From CAZWBR01 sp964632305 (GTDB lineage: Bacteria > Bacteroidota > Bacteroidia > Bacteroidales > Prolixibacteraceae), in NCBI GenBank assembly GCA_964632305.1, contig CAZWBR010000004.1:67219-131218 (forward strand): DNA of 64,000 nucleotides, in the 5' to 3' direction. The first letter of the stretch is position 1. The number at the start of each line of letters is the position of its first letter. The position numbers and the translations under genes are program-made. The notes under the pieces were generated by a model that saw only the letters and a list, made by a program, of their open reading frames with translations, was not told the origin of the DNA and ran no database searches. Of this stretch, positions 27,332 to 36,273 are shown in pieces.

Positions 27332-28914
27332 TCAATATTTATAATGCATGATGATCTTTTTGGCAACAGACTCAAGTTCTTTACTGATTGCATCATTGAT
27401 TTCGCCCTTGCTCAATGTATTAAGAACATTTTTATTCTCTTTTTCGAGAGTATCCAGAAATTCTTTTTCAAATTCCCGAACCTTTTCAGTTGGTATCTCC
27501 TGCAATAAGCCCCTGGTTCCGCAATAAAGTATCGCGATCTGCTTTTCTACAGGAACCGGTGAGAATAGCCCTTGCTTCAGAATTTCTACATTTCGTGTTC
27601 CTTTATCAAGCACAGCTTTGGTAGCCGCATCCAATTCGGAGCCAAATTTTGAAAAAGCTTCCAACTCCCGGAATTCGGCTTGCGAAATCTTAAGGGTACC
27701 GGCAACTTTTTTCATCGCTTTAACCTGGGCTTTCCCTCCTACCCTCGAAACGGAGATCCCAACATTAATTGCAGGGCGGATTCCGGAATTGAACAACTGC
27801 GACTCCAGGAATATCTGACCGTCAGTAATTGAAATCACATTGGTCGGGATATAGGCCGAGACGTCGCCATCCTGGGTTTCGATAATCGGAAGTGCGGTCA
27901 GCGATCCTCCCCCCTTAACCAAATGTCTGATCGATTCAGGGATGTCGTTCATCTGTTGAGCCACTTCTTCTGTTTCATTGATCTTCGCGGCTCGTTCCAA
28001 CAAACGGGAATGGAGNNNNNNNNNNCATCACCGGGATAAGCTTCCCTGCCCGGCGGACGCCTTAACAACAGGGAAACCTCACGATAGGAAACCGCCTGTT
28101 TCGAGAGATCGTCATACACGATCAACGCCGAACGACCGGTATCCCTGAAAAATTCACCAATCGCCGCACCGGCAAAAGGAGCATAGAATTGCAGAGCTGC
28201 CGGATCGGATGCTGTGGACATCACTATAACCGTATAATCCAAAGCCCCGTAATCGGATAACGTTTTGGCAATATTGGCAACGGTCGAGCCCTTTTGCCCT
28301 ATCGCCACATAAATACAATAAACAGGCTCACCCAGATCGTAAAACTTCTTCTGATTGAGGATGGTGTCGATGGCGATGGCGGTCTTCCCCGTTTGCCGGT
28401 CACCAATAATCAATTCCCTTTGGCCCCGGCCAATCGGGATCATCGAATCGATGGCTTTAATCCCTGTCTGCAATGGTTCATCCACCGGTTGACGGAAAAT
28501 AACACCGGGCGCTTTCCGCTCAAGAGGCATCTCATATAGTTCGCCCGCGATCTCCCCTTTCCCGTCAACAGGCTGACCCAAGGTATTGATGACACGGCCA
28601 AGCAATCCCTCCCCAACTTTGATGGAGGCAATCATTTTAGTCCGTTTGACGGTATCTCCCTCTTTTATCTTCTCGGAAGCGCCAAGTAAAACACAACCTA
28701 CATTATCTTCTTCAAGATTGAGGACGATTCCGGTGATTCCACTGTCAAATTCAACCATTTCATTGGACTGAACATTGGATAAACCATATATGCGGGCAAT
28801 GCCGTCGCCAACCTGCAAAACGGTGCCCACCTCCTCCAGTTCTGCCTCAGTCTTGAAGCCCTCCAGTTGTCTTTTTAATATTTCCGATACTTCGGCAGGT
28901 TTTATTCCACCCAT
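27332..28914 (-). CDS. atpA: F-type ATP synthase alpha subunit (interrupted by gap)
   Basis: The N-terminal part reads from 28914 through the P-loop GDRQTGKTA and up to GREAYPGD, then hits ten N residues (28016-28025). The C-terminal part resumes as LHSRLLERAAK in a frame that needs 8, not 10, missing bases to restore the invariant DVFYLHSRLLER sequence. The protein should be about 526 residues and intact; the apparent frameshift is an artefact of the nominal gap size. It lies 34 bases after atpH. Confidence 0.95.
28016..28025. other. Scaffold gap of ten N
   Basis: Ten ambiguous bases inside atpA. The conserved protein sequence across the gap implies that 8 bases are really missing, so the run length is a placeholder. 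Confidence 0.97.
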
Positions 28915-28948
28915 GATATTTTGTTTTATTTTCTATTCAGTTAAGAAT

Positions 28949-29494
28949 CTATACCGATTGCTTCAGTAACTCCCTTTTCAATTTCTTAAACCGGGTATTG
29001 ACACTTGCATCAATCTGAAAATCATCAACCCGCAATATGAATCCTCCGATTAACCTTTCATTCACCTTACAGGTTACCTCAGCTTCCGTATTGAAATATT
29101 TCCGGATAACCTCAGTAAAATTCGATAATGACGCCTGGTCGAGAGGATGGGCGCTGGTTAATTCAGCAAGCTTTATGCCCGATAACTTCCTGCAGGAGGA
29201 GATAAAATTCAGGACTATGGTCTGAAGATAAGCTTCCCGCTTATTGGTCACCATCAGGTCGAGAAACGAGAGGGTTAACGAATGAAACCGGTCCCCAAAA
29301 ACAGCCTTCATCACCAACCGCTTTTCAGAGCTCTTCACGATCGGACTGTTAAGCATCTCCTTAAATTGAGGAACAGATTTCAGAAGATCGGAGATCATCA
29401 GCATGTCTTCCTTCACCCGTTCCAAAACCCCGCGCTCATTGGCCAAATCGAATAGGGCTTTGGCGTATCTTACAGAAATTTTGCTGTCGTTCAA
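28949..29494 (-). CDS. atpH: F-type ATP synthase delta subunit
   Basis: A 181-residue peripheral-stalk subunit with the ISVRYAKALFDLANERG opening and the C-terminal IGGFILRVDDFQIDASV strand motif of the OSCP/delta family. It connects the b-subunit stalk to the top of F1. It sits between atpF (39 bases) and atpA. Confidence 0.95.
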   Translation of the reverse strand: MNDSKISVRYAKALFDLANERGVLERVKEDMLMISDLLKSVPQFKEMLNSPIVKSSEKRLVMKAVFGDRFHSLTLSFLDLMVTNKREAYLQTIVLNFISSCRKLSGIKLAELTSAHPLDQASLSNFTEVIRKYFNTEAEVTCKVNERLIGGFILRVDDFQIDASVNTRFKKLKRELLKQSV

Positions 29495-29533
29495 GGTTTT
29501 ATTTTTTTTTGAATCAGGAACTATCGTTTGTAA

Positions 29534-30028
29534 TTAGTTTATATTGATCTGATCAATATAACTGTTGATTAACTCTTTCTGACGTTTGTCGTCCGTGAGT
29601 TTCTCCTTTACGATCTTTTCAGCAATGTCAATGGAATAAGTTGCAATGATATTCCTGATCTCGGAAATAGCTCCGAGTTTTTCATGTTCGATTGCAGCTT
29701 TTGCATTCTCCATCACCTTATTGGCTTCGACTACGGCCTGGCTTTTAGCCTCACGCAGGATCGATTCACGCATTTCACGGGCCTCTTTCACAATTTTTTC
29801 GCGCTCAAGAATGGCTTCTTTCAGCAAATCCTCATTGCGGGTCTGAAGTTGCGACATATCTTTCCGGGCCTGCTCAGCAGCAGTCAATGCCTTTTCAATG
29901 GACTCATCCCGCTCCTTCAATACCTTAAGTATCGGTTTCCATGCATATTTCTTCAATATGTACAACAAAAGCGAGAACGAGATTACCATCCAAAAAACCA
30001 ATCCGAAATCAGGTGTAACTAATCCCAT
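29534..30028 (-). CDS. atpF: F-type ATP synthase b subunit
   Basis: A 164-residue protein with one N-terminal membrane helix (about 8-26, PDFGLVFWMVISFSLLLYIL), followed by a long charged coiled coil to the C-terminus. Peripheral stator stalk of FoF1. A single b gene suggests a homodimer. Confidence 0.95.
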   Translation of the reverse strand: MGLVTPDFGLVFWMVISFSLLLYILKKYAWKPILKVLKERDESIEKALTAAEQARKDMSQLQTRNEDLLKEAILEREKIVKEAREMRESILREAKSQAVVEANKVMENAKAAIEHEKLGAISEIRNIIATYSIDIAEKIVKEKLTDDKRQKELINSYIDQININ

Positions 30029-30111
30029 ATCGATATAGTTTAGTGATCAAAAAATCCCGGGAAAATTGATCCTCTCCGGAATCAGATATATAATTCACTG
30101 ACTTTTTCCGA

Positions 30112-30369
30112 CTAAACGAAGAGAATCAGCAGACAAATAACCATTGCAAAGAAGGCAGCTCCTTCCACCAGGGCGGCCGCGATAATCATCGTTGCACGAA
30201 TATCACTCACAGCCTCCGGTTGACGAGCGATCCCTTCAACAGCGTTACCGCCAATTTTGCCAATGCCTATTCCTGCAGCTATTGCCGCTAACCCAGCGCC
30301 TATGCCGGCGCCCATTTTTGCTATTGAAACATTTGCAGCTACTTGTAAAATCACTCCTAATGTAAGCAT
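30112..30369 (-). CDS. atpE: F-type ATP synthase c subunit (rotor ring)
   Basis: An 85-residue hairpin of two helices with the RQPE loop at 49-52 and the ion-binding glutamate E69 in ALVEGAAFF. The Na+-specific signature of Na+ F-ATPases (Gln in helix 1 and Ser/Thr directly after the Glu) is not present; K38 and G70 occupy those places. The ring is therefore predicted to be H+-coupled. Confidence 0.96.
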   Translation of the reverse strand: MLTLGVILQVAANVSIAKMGAGIGAGLAAIAAGIGIGKIGGNAVEGIARQPEAVSDIRATMIIAAALVEGAAFFAMVICLLILFV

Positions 30370-30415
30370 ACTATTAAGTATTAAAATTAATTACTGTTAA
30401 AATTTAATCTCTGAA

Positions 30416-31531
30416 TTATCCGTCGATCTTATTCGACAGTTCTCCTTCCCGGTGATGCTTTTCAATGGCTGTCCCAATGTAGAGCGCCGACAGTAAGGTG
30501 AAAACATAAGCCTGAATGAAGGCGACCAATAACTCCAGCAGTCCCATGAAGATGGTGAAAATGATCGACACGACTGACATCCCATAACCGCCTAAGACAT
30601 TCTTTTCACCAAAGATGAAGATCAGACTGAAAAATCCCAATGCGATTATATGACCTGCTGTAATATTGGCAAATAACCGGATCATCAACACAAAAGGTTT
30701 GAGCATAAAACTCATAAACTCAACCACCGGCATCAACGGGACCGGGAATTTCAGCCACCAGGGAACTCCCGGGGCATTGACAATATGCATCCAATAATCT
30801 TTTGTCCCGCTAAAAGAGGTAATTATAAAAGTAAATAGAGCCAACACCATGGCGATGGCAATATTCCCGGTCAGATTTGCCCCTCCCGGAAACAGGGGAA
30901 CCAATCCCAATAGATTATTGACCAGGATAAAGAAAAACATGGTAAGCAGAAAGGGCAGATATCTTTCATATTTTTCCTCCCCGATATTGGGTCTTGCTAT
31001 GTCATCGCGAACGAAAATAATAACCGGTTCCAGCCAACTTTGGAGACCTTTGGGTTGACTAATCTCTTCCCGTTTGTACCGGGAGGCCATACTTACGAAA
31101 ATTAAGAGAATCACGATTAATCCAATAAACAGTGAAAGCACGTTTTTGGTAATCGAAAAATCATACGGCCTTATCTCTTCTCCCGAGGGATTCAATTCGA
31201 CAATTTTGCCTTCATAGTGACCCTCTTTGGCGATCCTGAATCCACCGAACGCTTCTTCACCATGATGAAGCTTCCCGGACATGAAAGCATGAAATCCCGT
31301 TTGTTCACTATATAAGATTACCGGTAACGGAATGCTCACGTGAATATTGCCTATCGTTGCAATGTGCCATTCGTATGAGTCACCTATATGTTCAAGGATC
31401 AACTTCCCGGCATTAAAGCCTTTCTCTTCCGCCACATTGGCCTCCATAGTTTCACTATTGGCTCTCCCGGGATGAATGGAAGCGAAAAAAACTACCGCAA
31501 ACAGGAATAGTATTTTAAAAATTTGATTCAT
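30416..31531 (-). CDS. atpB: F-type ATP synthase a subunit
   Basis: A 371-residue membrane subunit. It has an N-terminal signal-like segment (1-24) and an extra exported region up to about 130, typical of Bacteroidetes. The channel part follows, with the stator arginine in FVLMIRLFANITAGHI. It forms the ion half-channels beside the c ring. It lies 46 bases upstream of atpE. Confidence 0.95.
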   Translation of the reverse strand: MNQIFKILFLFAVVFFASIHPGRANSETMEANVAEEKGFNAGKLILEHIGDSYEWHIATIGNIHVSIPLPVILYSEQTGFHAFMSGKLHHGEEAFGGFRIAKEGHYEGKIVELNPSGEEIRPYDFSITKNVLSLFIGLIVILLIFVSMASRYKREEISQPKGLQSWLEPVIIFVRDDIARPNIGEEKYERYLPFLLTMFFFILVNNLLGLVPLFPGGANLTGNIAIAMVLALFTFIITSFSGTKDYWMHIVNAPGVPWWLKFPVPLMPVVEFMSFMLKPFVLMIRLFANITAGHIIALGFFSLIFIFGEKNVLGGYGMSVVSIIFTIFMGLLELLVAFIQAYVFTLLSALYIGTAIEKHHREGELSNKIDG

Positions 31532-31589
31532 TTATTGTTCAATCATAAACAAATATAACAATATACTCAAATACCTACATCTGTAGATA

Positions 31590-31970
31590 TCACTTTTTTA
31601 ATGTCCTTAATATTTGTTGTACTTCGAAGATGGTGAAGCAGATATAGAGGATCAAAAAAGTCAGGACAAAAACAATGGCATTTGAGCGGTCAAGCAGCAG
31701 GGAAATCAGAATAAAAGCAAAGTAAATCAGCAGTTTAACCGACACAAGAGCCATAAATACCGTATTGAATTTCCGAATATTCTGCTGAGCCACCTTTATC
31801 AAAAAGAGATGGATAACCCCGGTAACCAGGGCAATCAAAAGAAACTGCACCGGAAACATCGGAAAATACCATTTCTGAAGCAGTGTCGAATAAAGCAGGG
31901 CTGCAATAAGGATCAGTCCGGTCGAAAATATTCCGAAGCTCTTTAAAAACTGTTTGGCCTCTCTTTCCAT
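31590..31970 (-). CDS. AtpI-like membrane protein
   Basis: A 126-residue protein with four predicted membrane helices and no conserved catalytic residues, positioned as the first gene of the atp operon, 58 bases before atpB. AtpI-type proteins help assemble the c ring. The assignment rests mainly on position and topology, since the family is weakly conserved. Confidence 0.65.
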   Translation of the reverse strand: MEREAKQFLKSFGIFSTGLILIAALLYSTLLQKWYFPMFPVQFLLIALVTGVIHLFLIKVAQQNIRKFNTVFMALVSVKLLIYFAFILISLLLDRSNAIVFVLTFLILYICFTIFEVQQILRTLKK

Positions 31971-32041
31971 AAAAAAAGATTAAGCAGGATGACCAGGACC
32001 TGATTCGGTCGCCCCACTGGATTATTTAGCTTACGCAATAA

Positions 32042-32070
32042 CAAATATAGAATAAACTGATCATTATCAA
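32042..32070 (-). promoter_or_regulatory. Promoter of the F-type ATP synthase operon
   Basis: On the minus strand TTG (32070-32068) is followed after 18 bases by TATATTTG (32049-32042), a good match to the Bacteroidetes -33/-7 promoter (TTG, 19-21 spacing, TAnnTTTG). It lies about 70 bases upstream of the first gene of the operon. Confidence 0.7.
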
Positions 32071-32429
32071 CTTTATTCGTTGAAAAATTACAAATTCGAA
32101 TAGATTTATAATCGTCAGTATATCTGAGACATACAAGGATCCCGAAAAAAAATAATATTCATTTAAACTGCATTGGAACTATTCGGTGTTCTATTTCCCT
32201 GGAATAGTCAGGAGCCTGATTGTGATGAGGTTTCAGCAATAGTATTTATAATTAAACAGGGCAAAGATGCCCGATCCTGATCCTATTTTATTGATTGATA
32301 AGGATCAAATATATTCCCTATGGGTCCTGCAGCCAAAATAATCAGGGCCATTTCAATTGGACAAACACAGAGAAGAAGGCACATTTATTTGAAGGCTTCT
32401 TAATAAAAGGCGATGCCTCCCTCGGATCT

Positions 32430-32484
32430 TCTGCGGTTATTGTGCGGTTATTCTGTGGTTATTGTGCGGTTATTGTGCGGTTAT
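32430..32484. repeat. Array B: five tandem 11-bp units
   Basis: Five units of exactly 11 bp begin at 32430, 32441, 32452, 32463 and 32474. Three are identical (TGTGCGGTTAT) and two vary at one or two positions. The 3' end forms a 12-bp inverted repeat: arms 32468-32479 and 32489-32500 with a 9-base loop, the right arm being a unit in the opposite orientation. It lies in a non-coding spacer. Confidence 0.93.
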
Positions 32485-32686
32485 TAATCGCACAATAACC
32501 CTTAATGAAGAGCGGAATAATCAGGGAAAATTAGGCGATGATCCCTTTAAATCCGGTTGACCTCAATTTTAAAAGGAGTATTTATCATTAGTCAAGGACA
32601 ATTTGGTTGTAACACCGTTAATCTTAAGGAAACAGGATTCTGAGCGAACAAATTAAGGATGAAAATATAAGCCGAGGGAGACAGAC

Positions 32687-32722
32687 AAAAAAGAAGGGCA
32701 TCTCTTTTATGAAATGCCCTTC
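32687..32722 (-). terminator. Terminator of DUF5606 gene
   Basis: On the minus strand GAAGGGCAT/ATGCCCTTC arms (32722-32714 and 32701-32693) are followed by six T residues. It lies 27 bases beyond the stop. Confidence 0.8.
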
Positions 32723-32748
32723 CTGAATAATTTTTCTCAGAACGGGGA

Positions 32749-33177
32749 TTATTCTTCCGTCTGTTTTTCAGCGGTTGCCTCTTCTGACTCAAAATTCAGC
32801 AATCCCTTCTCCTGAAGAAGGTTATACCACTGAATTACCTTTTTGATATCCGAAACATATACTCTATCCTTATCAAACTGAGGAAGGATGGTTTCGAAAT
32901 AATCTTTCAGCGCCTCATTGGAGGATTTGGTCGCGATGGCTGCACCGCCGTTTTCTTTGTCAGATATTTTTTTGAAGACCTCTTTCAGGGGGATGTCCTC
33001 ATTAATGGTATAAATGGCAATATCTTCCAGGGTACTCATTTTGGCACTGGCGTAGGCGGTCGATTTTTTCCCCGTGAGTAAGGATTCAACGATAACGCTG
33101 TTTTTTCCTTCCGAGATGACCTTAAAAAGTCCGGGCTGGCCTGAAATGGCTAATATTCCTTTTAACATGTCGTTCAA
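32749..33177 (-). CDS. DUF5606 protein
   Basis: A 142-residue soluble protein with the Bacteroidetes-specific DUF5606 pattern. It opens MLKGILAISGQPGLFKVIS, with a small beta domain to about 65, and then a helical domain including ISDKENGGAA and VYVSDIKKVIQWYNLL. Function is unknown. It is a separate unit between the ATPase operons, with its own promoter candidate and terminator. Confidence 0.8.
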   Translation of the reverse strand: MNDMLKGILAISGQPGLFKVISEGKNSVIVESLLTGKKSTAYASAKMSTLEDIAIYTINEDIPLKEVFKKISDKENGGAAIATKSSNEALKDYFETILPQFDKDRVYVSDIKKVIQWYNLLQEKGLLNFESEEATAEKQTEE

Positions 33178-33197
33178 ATCTTTTGAAATTTCAGCTC

Positions 33198-33205
33198 CAA
33201 AAATA
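33198..33205 (-). promoter_or_regulatory. Possible -7 box of DUF5606 gene
   Basis: TATTTTTG on the minus strand fits TAnnTTTG, about 20 bases upstream of the ATG at 33177. Confidence 0.4.
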
Positions 33206-33224
33206 GTAAAAATGTCGGTAATAA

Positions 33225-33255
33225 TGCGGGGTGACCTTTATCAGATCACCCCGCA
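33225..33255. terminator. Hairpin after V-type ATPase operon
   Basis: The perfect 10-bp arms TGCGGGGTGA (33225-33234) and TCACCCCGCA (33246-33255) lie 43 bases beyond the ntpK-like stop. The following bases on the minus strand are AT-rich but not a clean T run, so termination may be imperfect. Confidence 0.55.
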
Positions 33256-33297
33256 CCTCATATTTTGATCCCTTTGATGTGGAATGCTCTTTTACGA

Positions 33298-33753
33298 TTA
33301 TTGAATGGCGGTGTTAATCATAAATACTGCGGCCAAAGAAATGATCGCGTAAAGCTCAGGGAATGCTGCAAGAATCAAGGTATTACCAAAAACTTCATGT
33401 CCGCTTCCGATGGCTGAAATACCATTAGCCCCGATCTGCCCCTGACGAATTGCGGAGAAGAAACAGACAAATCCGCAGGCCACACTGCCCCCTAACACCG
33501 CGGAGGCCTGAAGAAGGGTGATATCGGGCGAGAGGGCTGTTCCGGTAGAAAAAATAAAGTATCCGGCAAAGCCATAGAGCCCTTGTGTTCCGGGAAGCCC
33601 CGAAAGAACCATGTAACTACCGAAGGCATCGGGATTCTTCTTCATCGCACCGATGGTGGCATTTCCGCCGATTGTTGTTCCGTAAGCGCTTCCAATTCCT
33701 GAAAGGGCCAGCATAATTCCAATTCCAATGTAAGCTAACGTGATAGGTTCCAT
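33298..33753 (-). CDS. ntpK: V/A-type ATPase rotor subunit K
   Basis: A 151-residue proteolipid with four membrane helices made of two fused hairpins. Aligned by eye to the Enterococcus hirae NtpK ring, the Na+ ligands L61, T64, Q65, Q110 and E139 all have counterparts: L53, T56 and Q57 in LPGTQGLYG, Q104 in IRQGQ and E133 in FPELYAI. Na+ coupling is therefore predicted, though not proven. It is the last gene of the operon. Confidence 0.93.
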   Translation of the reverse strand: MEPITLAYIGIGIMLALSGIGSAYGTTIGGNATIGAMKKNPDAFGSYMVLSGLPGTQGLYGFAGYFIFSTGTALSPDITLLQASAVLGGSVACGFVCFFSAIRQGQIGANGISAIGSGHEVFGNTLILAAFPELYAIISLAAVFMINTAIQ

Positions 33754-33790
33754 TTTTTAATTATTTAATTGTTTATTTCTAAGTTATTGA

Positions 33791-35620
33791 TCAATCTATT
33801 CTTGTTTTAAACGGGGTGTATTTTCTCCCCCCTCCGGTGAATCCGGCATTCTTGTAAAATTCCACAAAAGTTAAACGCATCGGGTGGACAAACGATCCGA
33901 GAATTCCCATCAACATGTTAATGGTATGGCCGGCAATGAGGATCAGGGCTATAACGATAAACCTAACTACCGGGATATCGGGAGCCAGCGAGATGGCCAG
34001 ACTATTGAAGACATAGCCTAAGATCCCGCTGCAAATACCCAGGGCAAACAAGCGGATATAAGAGAGTAAATCGCCCAGCAGCCCGGTTGCCATATTATAG
34101 GTGTCCCATAATCCCAATCCGAAATTGGCAAAAACATTCCGGTTGGGGCTGCTGAAAATAAATGCACCCAGAAAACCAAGGCCAATGATTGTCCCGCCGA
34201 TTCCTTTAACCATCAGGGGATCTGCCCCTGATTTATTCATCAGATAGACCGTTCCGATTCCGAAAAGAATCAGGATCCACCCCATTGTACTGAACGCATT
34301 TCGGATCCCTCCCTGATAGATCTCGTTGGCTGCTTTAACAAACATCCCGTAAATGATCTGAATCGCACCGAAAACAATGGCCAGATTAAACAACGCCTGA
34401 TTTATGTCGGTATTCTTCGATTTGAGCAGGTCGTCCATTGAGGCATAAAAGCCAACCCTCATTTCGTACAGGTTCATGCCGAAACAGGTCCCCGATATGA
34501 TCCCAAAAATTATAGTGGATAGCCCAAGAAACCCCAATAGTTTCATATAGGGCCTCGTAGCCGGCTTAACCTTTCCGGCCATGATGAATCCGGCCAAAGC
34601 CAGGATCAGGCCATAACCGGAGTCTCCCAGGCAGAACCCGAAGAAAAGCCAATAGAAAGGAGCATATAAAGCTGTCAGATCGAGCTCTTTATGATTTGGA
34701 AGGGTATAAAGCTCACCGATCGGTTCAAAAAGCCGGGCAAACCAGTTGTTTTTAAGCACGACAGGGACCCGTTCATCAGCCGAAGGCTCTTCCGATTCAT
34801 AATAGACCGACTGTCCGGACAGGAATTTTTCAAACTCTTCGACCTTTGTTACCGGAAGGAAACCCTCCAGTACCGCAACTTTATCCTCGGCAGCCATATT
34901 GGTGTTTAACACCACTTTATCAAAATCGAACTCCTGTTGTACTTTAAGTTTGGCATGTTCCAAAACCGGAATCAGGGTCTCTGCGAAACGATTGAATTCC
35001 GCGTTGATATGTTCCTTTTCTTTCCGAACCCTTACGATCTGTTCGTTCAACTCGTTTAATGAGATTTGCGGCAGCCGCACCGGATCGGCATCAAGTTCAG
35101 ACACTGTTCCGTTCGGGATAATCGTTACGAAGTAGAGTAACGCTCCTTTTTGTGAAACAATGAAGGCATTGTAAAGGGTTTCCCATTCAGGGTTCCATTT
35201 TCGGTCGGGACAGCTAAAAAATTGGATTGTCCAGCCGGCCTCCTTCAGTTTCTCAATGGTTTGGAGATCATACTTTCCCCAAGGGGATAATTGGGCGTAA
35301 TCCTTTTCGAGATTGGCGAGTCGCTGATCGGCAGCATCCAATTCGTGGCGCAGAGCTTCCAGATCGTGCAGCACTTTTAAACCGTCAATCTTCCTATCCG
35401 GGTTATCGTCCTTCTTCTCAACGGCTCTTGGTTTCAAAAAACGGATGGCATCGTTGAACCGGGTCAAAAGCAGGACCTTATCGCGAAGGGTACTTGCGGA
35501 AGCCTCTGCGATCCCCCTCTCTTTGACATGAAGGACCCCCTGTTCGCGGATCGATTCCAGAAATTTCGTATATTCCTTATAGTAGACCAGGAAAGAGTAT
35601 TTTCTCATTTTAATGATCAT
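33791..35620 (-). CDS. ntpI: V/A-type ATPase subunit I
   Basis: A 609-residue stator subunit. The first 330 residues are cytoplasmic with coiled-coil arms, and the rest holds about seven or eight membrane helices, including the YGLILALAGFIM and LLSYIRLFALGI segments. The arginine of the latter is the expected channel residue facing the K ring. The start overlaps the subunit D stop by 4 bases; an internal Met5 start is also possible. Confidence 0.93.
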   Translation of the reverse strand: MIIKMRKYSFLVYYKEYTKFLESIREQGVLHVKERGIAEASASTLRDKVLLLTRFNDAIRFLKPRAVEKKDDNPDRKIDGLKVLHDLEALRHELDAADQRLANLEKDYAQLSPWGKYDLQTIEKLKEAGWTIQFFSCPDRKWNPEWETLYNAFIVSQKGALLYFVTIIPNGTVSELDADPVRLPQISLNELNEQIVRVRKEKEHINAEFNRFAETLIPVLEHAKLKVQQEFDFDKVVLNTNMAAEDKVAVLEGFLPVTKVEEFEKFLSGQSVYYESEEPSADERVPVVLKNNWFARLFEPIGELYTLPNHKELDLTALYAPFYWLFFGFCLGDSGYGLILALAGFIMAGKVKPATRPYMKLLGFLGLSTIIFGIISGTCFGMNLYEMRVGFYASMDDLLKSKNTDINQALFNLAIVFGAIQIIYGMFVKAANEIYQGGIRNAFSTMGWILILFGIGTVYLMNKSGADPLMVKGIGGTIIGLGFLGAFIFSSPNRNVFANFGLGLWDTYNMATGLLGDLLSYIRLFALGICSGILGYVFNSLAISLAPDIPVVRFIVIALILIAGHTINMLMGILGSFVHPMRLTFVEFYKNAGFTGGGRKYTPFKTRID

Positions 35621-36222
35621 GCTTCTTCCTCCTTTCCCTCTTTTTGGCGTGATTTCACGATTTTCTGGGCCGATTTCGACAGGTTCTCCTCATCTTCGAG
35701 GAACCGTTTAATCTTGCGAATGGCATCATCATAGCCGGGAATCTGCACCTTCTCGAAGAGATTGACCTTTTGGGTGGTCTTCTTTCGGGCATGGTCGAGC
35801 AGCAAAACTTTTTGGTGATAAAACTCTTGTTCGATTCCTATCTCAGCCAGTTCCCTTACCACTTTGATCCCGTCGAGGAACCATTTAGGCTGATTAAAAA
35901 TGCTGAATTGTCCGATCCTGAAGTCGACGCCATCCAATACGGGTATTTTCACCCCCGCGATCTTTCGCATCGACATTCTGACATCCTGCACCTGAACCAG
36001 CGAGGTATCAAATTCACTCCAAAGGGCCACCATCGTTTCATAATCGGCCATCGTCTTTTGCAAGACGGTCTCCAGTCGGGCGACCTCATCTTTAGCTTTT
36101 TTTACCTCGATACGCAGCGCCGACTCCTTGTTCTTGATGGTTGGCAAAGCCCGTACCCTCATCTTGTACTGCTTTTCCAAACCCTGGAGCGATGTTTTAT
36201 TATATTGAAATTTTACAGCCAT
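35617..36222 (-). CDS. ntpD: V/A-type ATPase subunit D
   Basis: A 201-residue central-shaft subunit formed by long N- and C-terminal helices with a KFQYNKTSLQGLEKQYKMR opening. It corresponds to the rotor shaft that turns inside A3B3. It lies between subunit B (51 bases) and subunit I (4-base overlap). Confidence 0.9.
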   Translation of the reverse strand: MAVKFQYNKTSLQGLEKQYKMRVRALPTIKNKESALRIEVKKAKDEVARLETVLQKTMADYETMVALWSEFDTSLVQVQDVRMSMRKIAGVKIPVLDGVDFRIGQFSIFNQPKWFLDGIKVVRELAEIGIEQEFYHQKVLLLDHARKKTTQKVNLFEKVQIPGYDDAIRKIKRFLEDEENLSKSAQKIVKSRQKEGKEEEA

Positions 36223-36273
36223 TTTCGGTATTGTAAATTCCCTGATTCTAAATCATTGTTTGACTAACCAACT

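Larger units (their letters stand above)
31971..32748. other. Long gene-free spacer between the two ATPase blocks
   Basis: Almost 780 bases with no convincing ORF. It contains the atp operon promoter (32042-32070), array B of 11-bp repeats (32430-32484) with a 12-bp inverted repeat at its end, and the terminator of the DUF5606 gene (32687-32722). The segment 32075-32425 shows nothing else recognisable. Confidence 0.7.

Noticed and set aside
27332..28914. atpA pseudogene or two separate genes
   Set aside because: The only break coincides with a run of N, and the protein is otherwise intact when 8 missing bases are assumed.
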